Below, piece after piece: positions 1 through 11,489 of a stretch of DNA of 25,571 bases (its first letter is position 1; every line of letters starts with the position of its first letter). The position numbers were made by a program, and so were the translations under genes. Source of the DNA: Didymodactylos carnosus (taxonomy: Eukaryota; Rotifera; Eurotatoria; Philodinida; Philodinidae). The notes under the pieces were generated by a model. It saw only the letters and a program-made list of their open reading frames with translations, had not been told where the DNA came from and made no database searches. The stretch lies in contig CAJNOQ010002225.1 in the NCBI GenBank assembly GCA_905250885.1, forward strand, positions 1 to 25,571, in the 5' to 3' direction.

Positions 1-127
1 ATCTACAAGTACTACTTCGTCTACAAGTAGCACATCTACAACTTCTACGTATGTTACAGAGGTGAACAATGACTTTACTTCATGATATTATGAAATATTT
101 TCAATTTTAGGACGTCTACAAGTACGA
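1..127. repeat. Left copy of a perfect 127-bp terminal inverted repeat
   Basis: Reading inward from base 1 gives exactly the same 127 bases as reading the other strand inward from base 25571; the match stops after 'agtacga'. I compared all 127 positions by eye and found no mismatch. The window is cut exactly at the outer ends of the repeat, so the repeat may extend further out and any target-site duplication cannot be seen. The content is exonic and intronic rather than transposon-like (see the overlapping pseudogene entry), which favours an inverted gene duplication over a transposon terminus. Confidence 0.97.
1..127 (+). pseudogene. Truncated 5' fragment of a Ser/Thr-rich membrane-protein gene (left copy)
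   Basis: In the frame starting at base 2 the sequence encodes an unbroken Ser/Thr run (STSTTSSTSSTSTTST-like) to base 48, where a GTATGT donor follows the first two bases of an ACn codon. The intron ends in TTTTAG at base 110. The next exon starts G-ACG-TCT-ACA-AGT-ACG, again Thr/Ser, and the phase is kept across the splice. At base 128 homology to the right copy stops in mid-exon and a few codons later the reading is lost, so this copy cannot make the protein. The intact partner lies on the minus strand at the right end of the window. The splice sites are inferred from consensus and phase only. Confidence 0.7.
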
Positions 128-1040
128 GGGAACCTTCCATAAAGGGCGTGGGTGGACAAAGAAGTGTTTGACCCCTTCACCCCTATTTATGCCTATGTGT
201 TATATCGATTCCCTTCCGCTGATTAGACTTACAACCAAACAACATTTTCATCTTCTGTATAGAAGAATTATATATCGAATAAGATTTATTCATTCAAAAT
301 ATTTGTAAGTCTCTCCAGTATTCGCCGTACCGGTGGAATATTCGTGTATTAGTTTCCGAAAAATTTTGTTGCAGTTGATTCTTGGTCTTAGATTGATTTG
401 AAGTGAACTATTTCGTTTGATTCGAATTGAGCAATTCTCTGCAGAGCATCTTCAGCGAGGACATTTCTGCTGAATTAAAAAATATATTCTTACACGCTCG
501 GAGTTAATCTGTTTTGAGAAAAACACAAATGAAAAGAATATTTGCAGTTACAGCATTTATTAACTAAGTACAAGTAAAACACATATCACCGACAGAAAAG
601 TTCATTAAGAGTTGTGGAAAAGTATTTCTTCGTACTCAGCACAATCGTTAATCCAGAAGACTTTGCAATTTTGGCGCGGGGTGCTTCCAAAAATTGTACA
701 AAACTTTTAAAACTGATATTATAAATCGAATCAGAGCGATGGGACTTATTTCATTTTAATTACACATAAGTAATTAAAGTGGATTTTAAAATAATTTTTA
801 CATCAATCGACAGAAAAATGTTTTTCTAGGATAAAAAATGACCGAGTTAGTATCAAAACAATACGAAATTTTCAAAGATTGATCCGATTTTCCCCAGCTG
901 ACTCTATATCTTCATGTTGCCAATGTACTGTAGAGTCAGTTATTTTTACATTGCAAAGAGCAAAGTCTGAACAAAAAAGACTTTTGCGATTGACATTCAG
1001 GGAGAAACAAGTTTGAAACCAAACATCACCTTAAAACAGG
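128..1040. other. AT-rich stretch with no recognisable gene
   Basis: I see no coding sequence with family-like features. There is a small hairpin at about 899-942, where 'ctgactcta' pairs with 'tagagtcag'. The stretch starts at the breakpoint where the left copy of the Ser/Thr-rich gene loses homology to the right copy. Confidence 0.5.
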
Positions 1041-1043
1041 TAA

Positions 1044-1316
1044 TTAGACTAAATTTATAATGTTCGGATAGTGAACGAATTTTCGCGTTTTTCTACAGCA
1101 CATGTTCCTGAATAGCATGTAATTCACTGCTGAAAAAAAACCGTACGCTGCAACAGCTTTTCTAGCGACGTTTCGTATCGAACTTGTTTCCTCCTCAAAG
1201 TCAATCGCAAAAATTTTGTTTTCTATGTTTTCTTGAAGTTGTGACTTTGATATGTCCAACGGGAAAATAACTAATTCTTTCGCACATTGGCAACATGTAG
1301 AAGTATTGTTTGACAT
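1044..1316 (-). CDS. Uncharacterised 90-residue ORF with N-terminal CCxxC
   Basis: A 90-codon ATG-initiated ORF. It begins MSNNTSTCCQC, which faintly recalls the Cys-rich starts of B-box/TRIM-like proteins, then has an acidic stretch (DFEEETSS) and a second Cys pair near the C-terminus. There are too few Cys/His residues for a complete zinc-binding domain, and I do not recognise the rest. It lies divergent to the GPCR pseudogene that starts 66 bp away. It could be an exon fragment, a relic or a chance ORF. Confidence 0.2.
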   Translation of the reverse strand: MSNNTSTCCQCAKELVIFPLDISKSQLQENIENKIFAIDFEEETSSIRNVARKAVAAYGFFSAVNYMLFRNMCCRKTRKFVHYPNIINLV

Positions 1317-1381
1317 TTAATGCAAGACTTTTGCACCACCCGTTATTGTAATAAAAAACGATTAGTTTTAGTTGAATAAAC

Positions 1382-2416
1382 ATGTCGTCGATCGTCGGTA
1401 TGCTGAATTTGATTGGAAGTAATCTCAGTATTTATGTTGGTAGTATCATCTGCCTTTGTGGAAATATCGGCTCTCTTTTGAATGTTTTTCTATTCATACG
1501 AAAACCATCCATTCAGCTCAACGCCAACGTCTATTTACCTATTATTAGGAGCCATCACTGATTTTGTTCTAATGAATGCTGCATTAGTACCAAGAATCTT
1601 CAGTGATGATTTCAGGCTTCAGTCGGTCTTTGCTGATGGCCTATGATGCAGATTTCGAGAATTTCTAGCATCAGCGCTCACAGTGTGTGCTTTGGACCTC
1701 GCCACATTCGCATCGCTCGATCGATATTTGACTACCTGCAGTCAAGTAATGCGACGTTAGTTTATCAAGCTGTCGATAAGTCGATGAATAAGTGCCACTG
1801 TCATGCTCTTGTCACTCGTCGTTTGTCTGCCGCTATTAACAAATACAAGGTTGATTCTCGTTCACAATATGTTCACATGTCCGTACAGTTCGGTGATTGT
1901 ATCCAACTATTCTGCCTATTTTATAATACTCACATGTTCAACTATTTTGCTTGTCTCCTCCAAGCGATATTTAGTTTGATGACAATCAGCAATCTTAAAA
2001 ATATCCAGCGTCGAACTGCTCCGTCTAGTTCGATGAATACTAGAAAAACTCTGCTTCAAAAAATTGATGATCAATTAACATCAATGTTCTTGATTCAAGT
2101 GATAGTTGCGGTTATTTCAACTGTACCATGTAGTGTTCAGAACTTGTATTCCGTGTATGTATTATCATCTTTTTCTTTCATTTTAAAAGTTTTATTTAAT
2201 TATTTTAGAACCACGAAGAACAATGTGAAAGGTCCCGTCCAAGTTGCCGCTGAAAATTTGATTCTTAAAGTGATACGACTACTGTTCTACATCAATTACT
2301 CAAGCAGCTTCTATATCTACTACATATCATCATCACTAGTTCGTAAAACAATTAGAAAATTTATCTTAAGAAATGTGTTTAGACATCATAATATGGTATC
2401 CAAAAGCCAAACTTAG
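1382..2416 (+). pseudogene. Rhodopsin-like (class A) GPCR pseudogene
   Basis: Translated across shifting frames, the region reads as a seven-helix receptor. From the ATG at 1382, helix 1 contains a Gly-Asn pair (ICLCGNIGSLLN). After a frameshift near 1530 comes helix 2 (YLLLGAITDFVLMNAA), then helix 3 ending in ASLDRYL with a canonical Asp-Arg-Tyr. Further in, a CPYSS segment precedes helix 5, a DQLTSMFLIQ segment starts helix 6, and INYSSSFYIYY sits at the helix 7 NPxxY position. A likely 57-bp intron (GTGTATG...TTTTAG) separates helices 6 and 7. Damage: a frameshift near 1530, in-frame stops at 1644, 1758 and 1785, and a stop pair plus second frameshift near 1972-1985. The family is a large chemosensory/neuropeptide-like class in rotifers; the ligand is unknown. 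Confidence 0.8.
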
Positions 2417-3000
2417 CAACGTATAGTTTAAAATTGAAATAGAAAACAACAGACCGATGATTTTGATTTTTTGTCCGGTAGTCAATACTGGCAATTACGA
2501 AGCGCTCGCTTCATGGTTTGACCCTCCTCGCTTTCGAGCCATGAGAGCTTGGAAGTCCTGCACATGTCTGTTCGACTGCTCAAAGTTTTTCCCCAGGGCT
2601 CGCTGCCTATCTGAAACTCGAGAGCTCGAAGCCGATAGCCTTGCAACTTTTAGCGTGTTTTCAGAGAATTCGAAAAAGAAGAAATCGGAGTTTCTTCACA
2701 AGAACTTCCTGTTTTTTCCTGAAAAAATCCGTGTTTCTCCACAACAACTTTATCTTTTTTCCTCAAAAACTTACTGTTTCTTCGATATCTCGAGAAGAAG
2801 AGTATATTTTTTGAAAAAACGAAAAAAAAAACAAACGTGAAATAGGATGTAAAGTATCTGTGATAGAATTTTCACACCATTTTTTCGTGGTGTCGTATGC
2901 AATCAAATAGCGCATATACAGCAGCTTTTTTTCCACGATGGCGGAACTGTTATGAGTAAACGTCTTTAGTCAATATTTATTGTGAAACAATCGAGCAGTT
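2417..3000. other. No supported gene; GA/CT-rich stretch
   Basis: A 127-codon open frame covers most of it, but the translation is low-complexity (Lys/Phe/Ser-rich at the end) and resembles no protein family. I read the stretch as non-coding. Confidence 0.45.
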
Positions 3001-3049
3001 TTTCTGAACTGGACATTACATTAGTTGCTACTGTGTTTTCGACATTCAG

Positions 3050-3380
3050 GTAAGACTGTTCATATAGACGCTGATAGATTTGTAGAAAGTAATGATAATT
3101 CTAGACGTCTCTGGTAGCATGGATTACACAGAACAGTTTCCTCGAACAGTACTTTTTGTTGTGAGCCTGCTCCTTTCTTTAAAATGACTTTCAACAGATT
3201 CCTGACTTTGAGTGTTGCATTTTCTGCTAATTTTCTTAGAACGGGAAGTGACTGTGATTCAAATTCTCATTTTACTCTTTTCTCTGAAGGAAGATACTGA
3301 AAATTTATATTTCTTTTCAAAGATGATAACTGCATTTCCCTTTCAGAAAATATGGTCTAGAGTAACGTAATGTTTAACAG
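3050..3380 (+). promoter_or_regulatory. Possible 5'-UTR intron of the transposon gene
   Basis: A strong donor (CAG|GTAAGA) follows base 3049, and an acceptor (TTTAACAG) ends at 3380, 22 bases before the ATG at 3403. This suggests a short non-coding first exon upstream of 3050. The assignment rests on splice consensus alone. Confidence 0.35.
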
Positions 3381-3402
3381 GAGTTAATATCGATTGCAAA
3401 AT

Positions 3403-6292
3403 ATGAGTTTTTCCAAGTTGAAAGGTACGTTGCTTTTTTTTTCCTTTAAAATGTCCAATTTGATTCTTATTCTCTATTAGTTCAAATACCACTACATGCT
3501 GATATGTTCAAGTGCTCTAAATGTTCATTCGAAAGCGCTTCTCTTAGAAAATTACGAGACCATTCTGGACGAACAAATCATCGATTCTCCTCGACCAATT
3601 TAATATACCCTGCGTGCCCCAGAACATGTGGTAATGAATCAAATCTCAGACGTCATTTTCAAAGAAAGAATGCATAGAAATTCTACGATCGTATTATTAA
3701 CAAATGCAGCTGATAAAGATGATGGAGGAACTATAGCTACTGATGATGTCGGCGGGTTCAAGGGTGTATTTGATGGGATTGCTGATGATGAAGACGAAGA
3801 TCCAAAACAAAATTTCAGAAATGATTTATGTCCAGTTACTACTGTCCCGGATGATCCTGAAAAGCAATTGTATCTCTCTGTGACGAAATGGATCTTAAAC
3901 ATGAAGAACAGCTCTGCCTCAGAATCTGATATTGACATGTTCGTTAAAGATTCCTTAAATGTGATGGCAAATCTATCAGCTTTGAAGGTGAACATCTTTC
4001 GCTCCCTAGGACAAAATTGATATTTTTTTTTGTTGTAGAGAAATCATTTACCAATACTTAAGTCAAGCACACATTCTACTTATTCGGGACAGAAATTTCT
4101 AGAAGAAGCTATTACTGTTATTAAACCAAAAGGGGTTGTCTTAGGAAAGAAGGTAAAAGTGAATCACAATCCTTGTGAAGTTTATGAATCGATGCGTCTA
4201 AGCCTTTTTCATATTTATTTAAATATCTAATATGCCCAAACTATCGAATTCTTACTATCTGATCATCGCAGGACATAAACGTGTTCTCAGACATTCTTTC
4301 TCCTTTGTTTGTGATTTAATCTGTTTACATTTCAGCAAATAATGAAATTCAGCAGAAGTAAAGGTCACAATGTGCCGGAATGGAAACGTACCTATTATGT
4401 AGTCTTTACTGAAAGCTTGAAACAATTATTATCCATGCCTGAATTAGTTGATATATTGAATAAACAACCAACAATAGCACAATCTACTACTGCTCAAAGT
4501 TTAAAACAATTAAAAACTGATTATCATGATAGTGAATCCTGTCATAACCATTCGCTCTTCAGCGCACATCAGTCAATTAAAATAATCTTATATTATGATG
4601 AAATAGGGATCAATAATCCCCTTGGAACAAGAAAACGAAGTATGGGAATGTTTTATTATACGCTGGCAAATAATTCTCGATATTTGCGTTCTCAAGACAG
4701 ATGTATTCACTTGTTAGCATGCGCCGATAAATGTGATATTGTAGAATTTGGGTTGGGCGATTTATTACGTGATTTTATTGATTCTGTTAATAATTTACAA
4801 CGAGATGGAAACGATATTAATGTGAAACATCCTCAAAATAATAATAGTTCCTATTTCACAACAATACCAACAACAATGAATTTAAAAGGCTCTCTTCTTG
4901 TTATTGTTGGCGATCTGTTAGCATTAGCCGGAATACACGGCTTCAAATGTAGTTTTAGGCACGCTTTGCTTCCATGTTTTTTATGCAACACAACAAAGGA
5001 TAAATTTAATACAATTTCCAATATTAATGAATGTAACCATCGTACAATGGATGAATATTTGGATGAATGATCAATTAGACAATTGCGTTACTCAAGAAGA
5101 ATTTAAAAAATTATCCAAAAAATTTGGAATCAATCATAGATCAGTCTTCACATCTATTAATGGATGTAACATTTTTCAACAAACTGCATTAGACAGCATG
5201 CACATATATTTAGAAGTTAGGTCTAAACAAAGCATTTTCTTCTCTATTCTCCTTATATCTTTAGGTAAATGCCATTTAAAATTATTTTTTATTAACTTAA
5301 GTATTGGTAGTATTTAGAAGGGAAATTATTCTTGGACGAAGATATGCACAGCAATTGGTGAATATCATTATCAACCTATTGATGAAGCACCTAATCCGAA
5401 ATTCAACTGGAATAAAGATAAGCAAATCCCATTATCATCAGCTCAGATGTTGTCAGTAATTAAAAATATATCTTTTATTATTAAAAATGTACTTATTAAA
5501 TCTCCAAATATGAATGCCGAGTGGGCATGTGTGTTAAAATTAAGAGCTTTAGTATGTGTGTCATTCTCAACGGAAATCGATCGAACAACAGTCTTTAAGA
5601 TATTGTCCAATTAGATCATGATGTTCTAATTCTATGATGCTCTATATGGTGCACAACAACGTTTACCAAAACATCATTTCGCGTTACATTTTTGTACACA
5701 GTTAAGCTCACTAGGTCCGTTATGATTTTCGAATTGTCTTTCATTCGAGAAGAAACATTCATTCTTTAAGACACACACTTATCGGAATTTCAAAAATCTA
5801 CCAAAATCACTGAGTATTCGCCACCAAAATTGGATTGCGAAAAAAATGTTAACGCTGGAAAACATGGCATCGGAGAATTATTTATATGTTGGTCATATAT
5901 TAGGTGAGTTAAACATGGTGAATACATTAGATGTACCACCAAATGATATATTTGACGTAAATTTACCTGTTTATGTAGTACCTCAATGAATAATTGTTTA
6001 TGGCATCAAATATGCACCTAATATGGTAATGATGACAAATAAAAATCGTTATTCTCGATTTCCAACATTTGTAAAAGTTACAAATATCTACGTACAACAG
6101 CATAATATCATTTTCCGTGGCCGACAATATTGTGTAATGGATAAAGATGTGGGATTAGCAGCGTTAGAAATAGCTCCAGCAGCAAATGAAATTTTCTTTA
6201 ATTTGTATGATATAAGCTACATCTTTCCTTTACACGAACATTCCTGTGATGGTAAAAAATATGTATCGCTATTTCCTTATGGTCGTGTTTAA
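3403..6292 (+). pseudogene. Decayed transposon gene: C2H2-like fingers plus transposase-like core
   Basis: The gene starts with ATG at 3403, has a 56-bp intron (3425-3480), then Cys/His clusters (FKCSKCSFES and CPRTCGNESNLRRH) like C2H2 fingers. A one-base shift near 3670 truncates the frame and the next frame continues with an acidic linker. Introns at about 3989-4039 and ending at 4335 precede the core at 4342-5070, which carries YYDEIGINNPLG (residues 84-95), a GDLLA motif and a following Cys pair. Frame then changes near 5066, and the rest (5326-6292) reads through several stops, including LPKHHFALHF and FEKKHSFFK segments. This order of motifs matches a widespread class of uncharacterised, transposon-derived animal proteins. 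I cannot name the superfamily and cannot identify the catalytic residues. It is inactive as it stands. Confidence 0.65.
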
Positions 6293-6765
6293 CTTTTCTG
6301 ACAAATAATAAAGGTATTTAGAAGTGAAAGTGCCTTTCTTTTTTCTTAAAGTGCTACTAAGTTCGTTATGCTGCTCTTACTAATGTCTGAATTGCATGTT
6401 TACTTGCTTGCTTAATTCTCCACAACTGGAAGTAATCTAATTAGGCGTACGCCGAAAATTTTCTCGTTCCTTTCTTTTAAAAATAACATATATCGTTTGA
6501 ATATAGTTGAATTTACGGTAAACACGACATCGCCTCAGTACGTCACTTAACTACTGATCTTCATTTGCCTCACTATATGGTATGATGTTTACTATCCAAG
6601 CTATACTGAAACAACTGTCTTACTTGCATTTCATCAATCTGGCCAGCATTCATAGATATAGATTAATACACAATCTGCTTTTGCAAAGGTTTCTATATTA
6701 TAGTACCTTTAAAAAATAATACTATTATCTGATAGGTTACTTTTCATTATACTTTTAGATAAAAA
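6293..6765 (+). other. Spacer between the two genes of the decayed transposon
   Basis: It contains an AATAAA-like polyadenylation signal (AATAATAAAGG) directly after the stop of the first gene at 6292, then AT-rich sequence. A TTTTAG acceptor-like site lies just before the start of the second gene. No coding sequence is seen. Confidence 0.45.
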
Positions 6766-7284
6766 TATGAAATGCAGCTAATTGTAAATGGAACTGTTGT
6801 CATCAATGGTTTAGTTGAACGTTATGAAGGTAAATGTGACGATTTAGAAGAATTAAAAGTAAACTTATGCATTGAATATGGTTTAAACGGTGGTCATGAG
6901 CGAGTTCTTCAATATTTCGATAATTATGTTAATCAATACTGCACGTTACAAAAATTGGGAGCACCACCACACAAGTTACCATTTGAAAAACCATCAAAAA
7001 TACTAGAAGTAAGATATTTACCGCTGTTCACCGTCTTTTAACAGTACTTCTGCTTGCAATAGAAACTATTATCGGCGCCAAAATATAAGGCATTCGTCTG
7101 TTTTTCCGAATGAAAAAATTCCAGAAAAGAATTCCAAAGAAGAAAGAGACTTGCAGTTATCGACAATCAAAAGAAAACAGTTTTGCCTACGTTTTAATAA
7201 GCAAAGCTCTTTTGCGAAACCATTTGGATGATTGATTTCTAGGAGATCTCTGAAAAACCAGTTCGGATCTCCGGAAACTGAGAT

Positions 7285-7925
7285 AACAATCTATCAGTTT
7301 TTCCATAGATAAATAGTCCAAAGTGTCCTCACCAAAATGAGAACTAAGCGAACTCTTAATTTTTCCTGGTTCAGGCGTAGCATCGGATTTACTTAGAGTC
7401 TGAGGATCAATATTTCTTCAGGTTGGGTAATTCCGAAAACGAATATATATGTAATCGACCACGCTGAATCTCGTGACAACATTTCAAATAAGTTTCAAAA
7501 ATCTGTGAAAACCTATATTAGGTGAGATAACCCGTTTTTGCCTATTTTTTAGTAAAATCAAAAAAATTCATAAACCAGTCACGATCCATTCAGATTATGT
7601 CAGAATATCAAGATGTACTCTATTTTACCTGCTCGATACGATTATTTACTTCAGACTAGCAAGAAACATTCTTGCGCTTCAAAAGATTTCCAGAGAATTT
7701 TTTCAAAAACCAAAGTATTTTCTGTTGATTTTGAAAGCTTTTATTGGTCTGCGTAGTTACTTTATACTATCGAGCAGGTGAAATAGAGTACAGTTTGATA
7801 TTCTGACATAATCTGGTAAATCCGATGCTACGCCTGAACCAGGAAAAATTAAGAATTCGCTTAGTTCTCATTTTGGTGAGGACACTTTCGACTATTTATC
7901 TATGGAAAAACTGATAGATTGTTAC
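7285..7925. mobile_element. Foldback MITE inside the intron of the companion gene
   Basis: About 110 bp at 7285-7396 returns inverted at 7813-7925 with only a few mismatches (for example 'atagtccaaagtgtcctcac' against 'gtgaggacactttcgactat'). A second inner pair, about 7592-7640 with 7768-7812, starts 'cagattatgtcagaatatca'. On the right the two blocks touch, while on the left about 195 bp separate them, so either the left arm gained a segment or the right arm lost one. It has no coding capacity. A diverged relative is present near 16140. Confidence 0.8.
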
Positions 7926-8579
7926 TTAATTGTTACTTAATACTAACTTTAAAATTAACTACAATATACCAACTTGCAGAGAAATATTTTCTCTACAAAA
8001 CTACCGTTTTAAAAAGATGTTGCAACTCCTTTTTACGAAAATACAAATCATTTATTGTGAATTTTTGAAAAATACGAAAAAAAACGATGCACTCCTACTT
8101 ATAAGTGGACATCTCTCTGACACTCTTCAAGGGTCATTTATCGATTGTCGCTCTATTTCGTTCTATTTTATATACAGATATTTTTAGGCTGGTAGGACGT
8201 ATTCTTTTTTGTTCAGGTCAAAGCTGAACTTGAGTTAAGAACGAAACAAACAATTTCAAAAACAACAGATTATTTAGCAAAATTCATTGAAAAACTAAAA
8301 GTGCTCTATCAAGATGTTGACTGTGCAGAAGTAAACATCTACACGTTAGCTTCTGCATCAGACATGCGTCCATCTTTCATTCTAGGAACATTATGAGCTG
8401 TATTTAATTGAAAGTTTAACTAAGAGTCGAAAAAATATTCAGTCAATATTTCTTAAACTTGAAGTAAGTTTAGTTCAAATATGTCCCACGTTTCTTTTCC
8501 TAGCTCCATTATGAACACAATTCTTTTACATCATTATAAAGCTCTATCTTTTTCCTTCACTTCTATTATAACACATACG

Positions 8580-9170
8580 AACAACGAAGAAATTTAAAGA
8601 ATCGAATGTCAAAGAGAAAGTTGAAAAAGGAATAATTCGTCTTCTTCCATAGTCTGCATTTTTAGCAACTTATTTATCATCTTGAAATGAACTTTTTCTG
8701 TTGAAACTACTCTGGTTTGCAAACCATTTTTTAAAGAATTTAAACAACTTCACAATGGACAATAAACAATCAGAAAAGAACTTGATTCTGCTGTCGTAAA
8801 AGTTAAAATACTTAGATGAGCTGTATCTAAAACTGACTTCCTTCTAAGCATTAGTCATTCTTTGATAGACTTTTTTCTTTTAACTTCGCAGATTTAAACG
8901 CCATTGGACAGAAAATTTGAGAAACTTTAAAGCGAGATAACTGGTCGTTGAAAGATAAAAGCTTCGTCTTGACCTATGGAAACGAAGACCGACAAAATGG
9001 TTTTTGCTACAAATTTAAAGTATACCAGAGTGCCATTTTCAGGTATTTTATGGAAGAAAATCTATCTGCTGTTGCGCACTCGTTGCAGATATGTTCTGGG
9101 CAAGCTCTCCTGTCAAGTTTTCTTATCAAAAAGATTTCTTAAACTCCTAGTTTCCTGTCGCAATAGTTGA
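8580..9170 (+). other. Possible heavily decayed retrotransposon fragment within intron 2
   Basis: One frame reads NVKEKVEKGIIR, which recalls the start of Gypsy-type reverse transcriptases (the EGIIRPS region), and about 400 bases later another frame contains a DR..GF....F.VYQ-like string that could match the downstream part of the same domain. Both are short, in different frames and separated by stops. No YxDD-like motif is visible. This is a weak resemblance only. Confidence 0.2.
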
Positions 9171-9709
9171 GTGAAAAAGTTCGTCTATTAGGATAGTATA
9201 CCGTCACATCTGGAAACGCAGAAAAGTATTTGTTTAGGACTACAAGAACTTTAAACGAAAGATCAGTTAAAATACCATCTTTGAACACATATCCGATACT
9301 GCATATACTCACAAAATTTTCTGGCTCAGCTTATACTCACTGTCTTTCCAGATTGCCGACAGTTCAACAAATACATTCGATAATGCGTTTAACAAATTAT
9401 GTGCAAAATTAGCAGATACATTTTTAATCGTATATTTAGAAAAAGATGGGCAACGAAGTTATTATTTAGTTTATTGTAATATAATTAAATTTGATCTAAC
9501 AAATTTAACAAAACCGGAGATGTTGTCAATCTATTTAGCGTCTTATTATGCATTTGACTTAACATGGTTAACAAAACAAAAGCCTATCTGATGTGGTTGA
9601 TTGCATTTAATCAACAATCAAAATTTAAATCAACGTATGGTATCACCGCCAAACAGACGATATTAGATATTAATGGTTCTCAAGAAAACAAAAAAGAATT
9701 AACATAATT

Positions 9710-10125
9710 ATTTCTCATGTAGCTAATTCTCATGTTTATTTTGCAGGAAAGTTAAACAATACAATTTGTATTGTTGTGCAACATTTATTGTGCAACTTTT
9801 GTGCATTTTGTATTATACAAAATAAATGTTGTACCAGCAGCTGCGTGTCTTTTTCTCGCATGTCACACTTTCGAGCTCTAACTGACAACAAGCTTTCACG
9901 AAGTAAAGAAATAAAGCTAACAGATTGAAGATAAAAAAAGGATTTCTTTTTTCATACATCCTGACAAGATGATATTCACTTCATTTTAACTATTTATTAA
10001 CTGTCATTATGCTTTTTTATATACAGAATGTTCACAAGCAGAGGCGAAACTCTGAGTACAATTGGCTGCTTAAAGATAATTTGATAAAATTATGGTGAAG
10101 CTCAAATAAAGGCAGTCTAAGTCGC
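9710..10125. other. Short hairpin-bearing stretch without a gene
   Basis: Just downstream of the companion gene, 'caacatttatt' at about 9780 returns inverted as 'aataaatgttg' at about 9820, enclosing a smaller palindrome (tttgtattatacaaa). The position fits a 3' end of the transposon gene. No coding sequence is seen beyond this. Confidence 0.4.
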
Positions 10126-10129
10126 ATTA

Positions 10130-10353
10130 AGGTGTCTTTTCAAAAGTTACCACAATGTGCCTTCAAATAAGTCACTTTAATACAGCTAAATGGGATCCGA
10201 CTTACGTGTCTTTAATGCGACTGGAGCAAAGACGCTATAAAGTGACTACCAAGTAAAGTCGCATCATGTGTCTTCACAGGAGACACTAAAATGCGGTTTT
10301 TTGGGATCCGACTTATGTGTCTTCCTAGAAGTTGCATTTTTTTTTAGAGTGTA
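10130..10353. mobile_element. MITE-like element of the 'gatccgactt..gtgtctt' type
   Basis: The segment is built from repeats of a GTGTCTT word. Two direct copies of 'gggatccgacttacgtgtct' (the second with one change) lie at 10192-10211 and 10303-10322. It ends in a T-run followed by AGAGTGTA, a common terminus of small animal DNA transposons. A related element lies at 20260-20475, which shares 'gatccgac' followed by TGTGTCTT. The left boundary is approximate. Confidence 0.5.
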
Positions 10354-10354
10354 C

Positions 10355-11400
10355 TCACAACTGTTCTAAAAACCTCAAAAAACTTTCTACCTATAAATCC
10401 AAATTTTCATTGACCTTGGCTCAAAACCGGCCATGTTGTTCGAGAATGACTTGCCTGATTTTCGTCAAATTGCTTAGGTTTCTGTAAAAACGCAATATCT
10501 CAGGAACGAAAGTGAGTTAAACCCATCGTTAACTTTTATCAGCGCGACTTGGCGAATCTAACCATGTCAAGAGCTCTATCTTTTCTTAAAAAGGACTTGA
10601 AAGTTTTGACGCGAAAAGTTGAGGTTTTTGAGGTATTGTTTTGAACCTCATTTTTCGTACCTTCAGTTCAACGATGGATGATTAAGAAACACTTCTTCTG
10701 AATCCGTTTTTTTCGTAGTTTAAGAAAAAAACTTTCAAAGGTATAGCACCTTTTGTATAGACATTGTAGGTTCTTTTCTCTGAAAAAGCCGCTTTTTCGA
10801 CTTTTTGAACATAAAAATGCATTTTTTCTCAACAAAGCATACATATTCCGATTCACCGTGAAAAACTGCATCTATCCATGTAAAAAAATTGAACAAGTGA
10901 GAAGCGCTGAAGTTTTGAATTTCCGGAATCTAAATAAATGAAAGGTTCGCTGCAATATTATAGCGTGGTTTTCTTTCAGATAACTGATTAAGTACGAATT
11001 CCGATAATGAAGTGAAGATATTCAAGTATCATTGCCATCGTCTATTATTGTTAAGTAATACACACTCTCGATGCTATTAAAATAAACAATGTCTTAATCA
11101 GTCAACGGTAAAATCCATTTTACAGTACTAATTTAATAATCATTTTCTCTGGTTACGTGGTTAAATACAGTCTTTGTCCTTTTCCTTTTAATAGATCCGC
11201 TTTTTATTATCAAACTATTATTATTTACTTATTTTCTAGTCTCAAACGTTGTCAGTGTTATGCATTCGAGTCGCCAAGACGAGCAACTTTCTGATAAAAA
11301 AAATTAATAGAGAGAATGTGCAAGCCTAGAAGAAATCAATCAGAATCACATTTGTCATATTCTAGAGTCTGAATTTTAATACTGATCGAAACGAATTGAA
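10355..11400. other. No recognisable gene
   Basis: AT-rich sequence. Overlapping open frames on both strands at 10668-10941 are rich in Phe/Lys/Cys and look like chance frames over poly-A/T runs. I see no family motif or clear repeat pair. Confidence 0.45.
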
Positions 11401-11489
11401 TTATATGTCATCATTATCATTTGACGCGAGTGGTAAGTAATCAGCATCTCATTTACTGGCTCATTGCTTTCAGTGAATTATCTCGCCAC

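Larger units (their letters stand above)
6772..9707 (+). pseudogene. Second, spliced gene of the decayed transposon (companion ORF)
   Basis: Three exons can be followed. Exon 1 (6772-7008) ends at a GTAAGA donor. Exon 2 starts at 8217 after TTGTTCAG, keeps the phase (ILE|VKAELEL), and ends near 8463 at a GTAAGT donor, with a frameshift near 8392. Exon 3 starts at 9352 after TTTCCAG and encodes DSSTNTFDNAFNKLCAKLAD and LASYYAFDLTWL; a stop and frameshift near 9589 precede the final part ending at 9707. The same base composition and orientation as the upstream gene and the lack of any other gene between them suggest one two-gene element. I do not recognise the protein; no catalytic motif is visible. 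Intron 1 has taken in a foldback MITE. Confidence 0.5.

Noticed and set aside
2457..2840. 127-codon open frame
   Set aside because: The translation is low-complexity towards the end, has no family motif, and the DNA is GA/CT-rich with poly-A runs; it looks like a chance frame.
3639..3995. 118-codon antisense frame
   Set aside because: It is the opposite-strand shadow of the acidic linker of the transposon gene.
10668..10941. Overlapping open frames on both strands
   Set aside because: They are Phe/Lys/Cys-rich frames over poly-T/A runs with no family resemblance.
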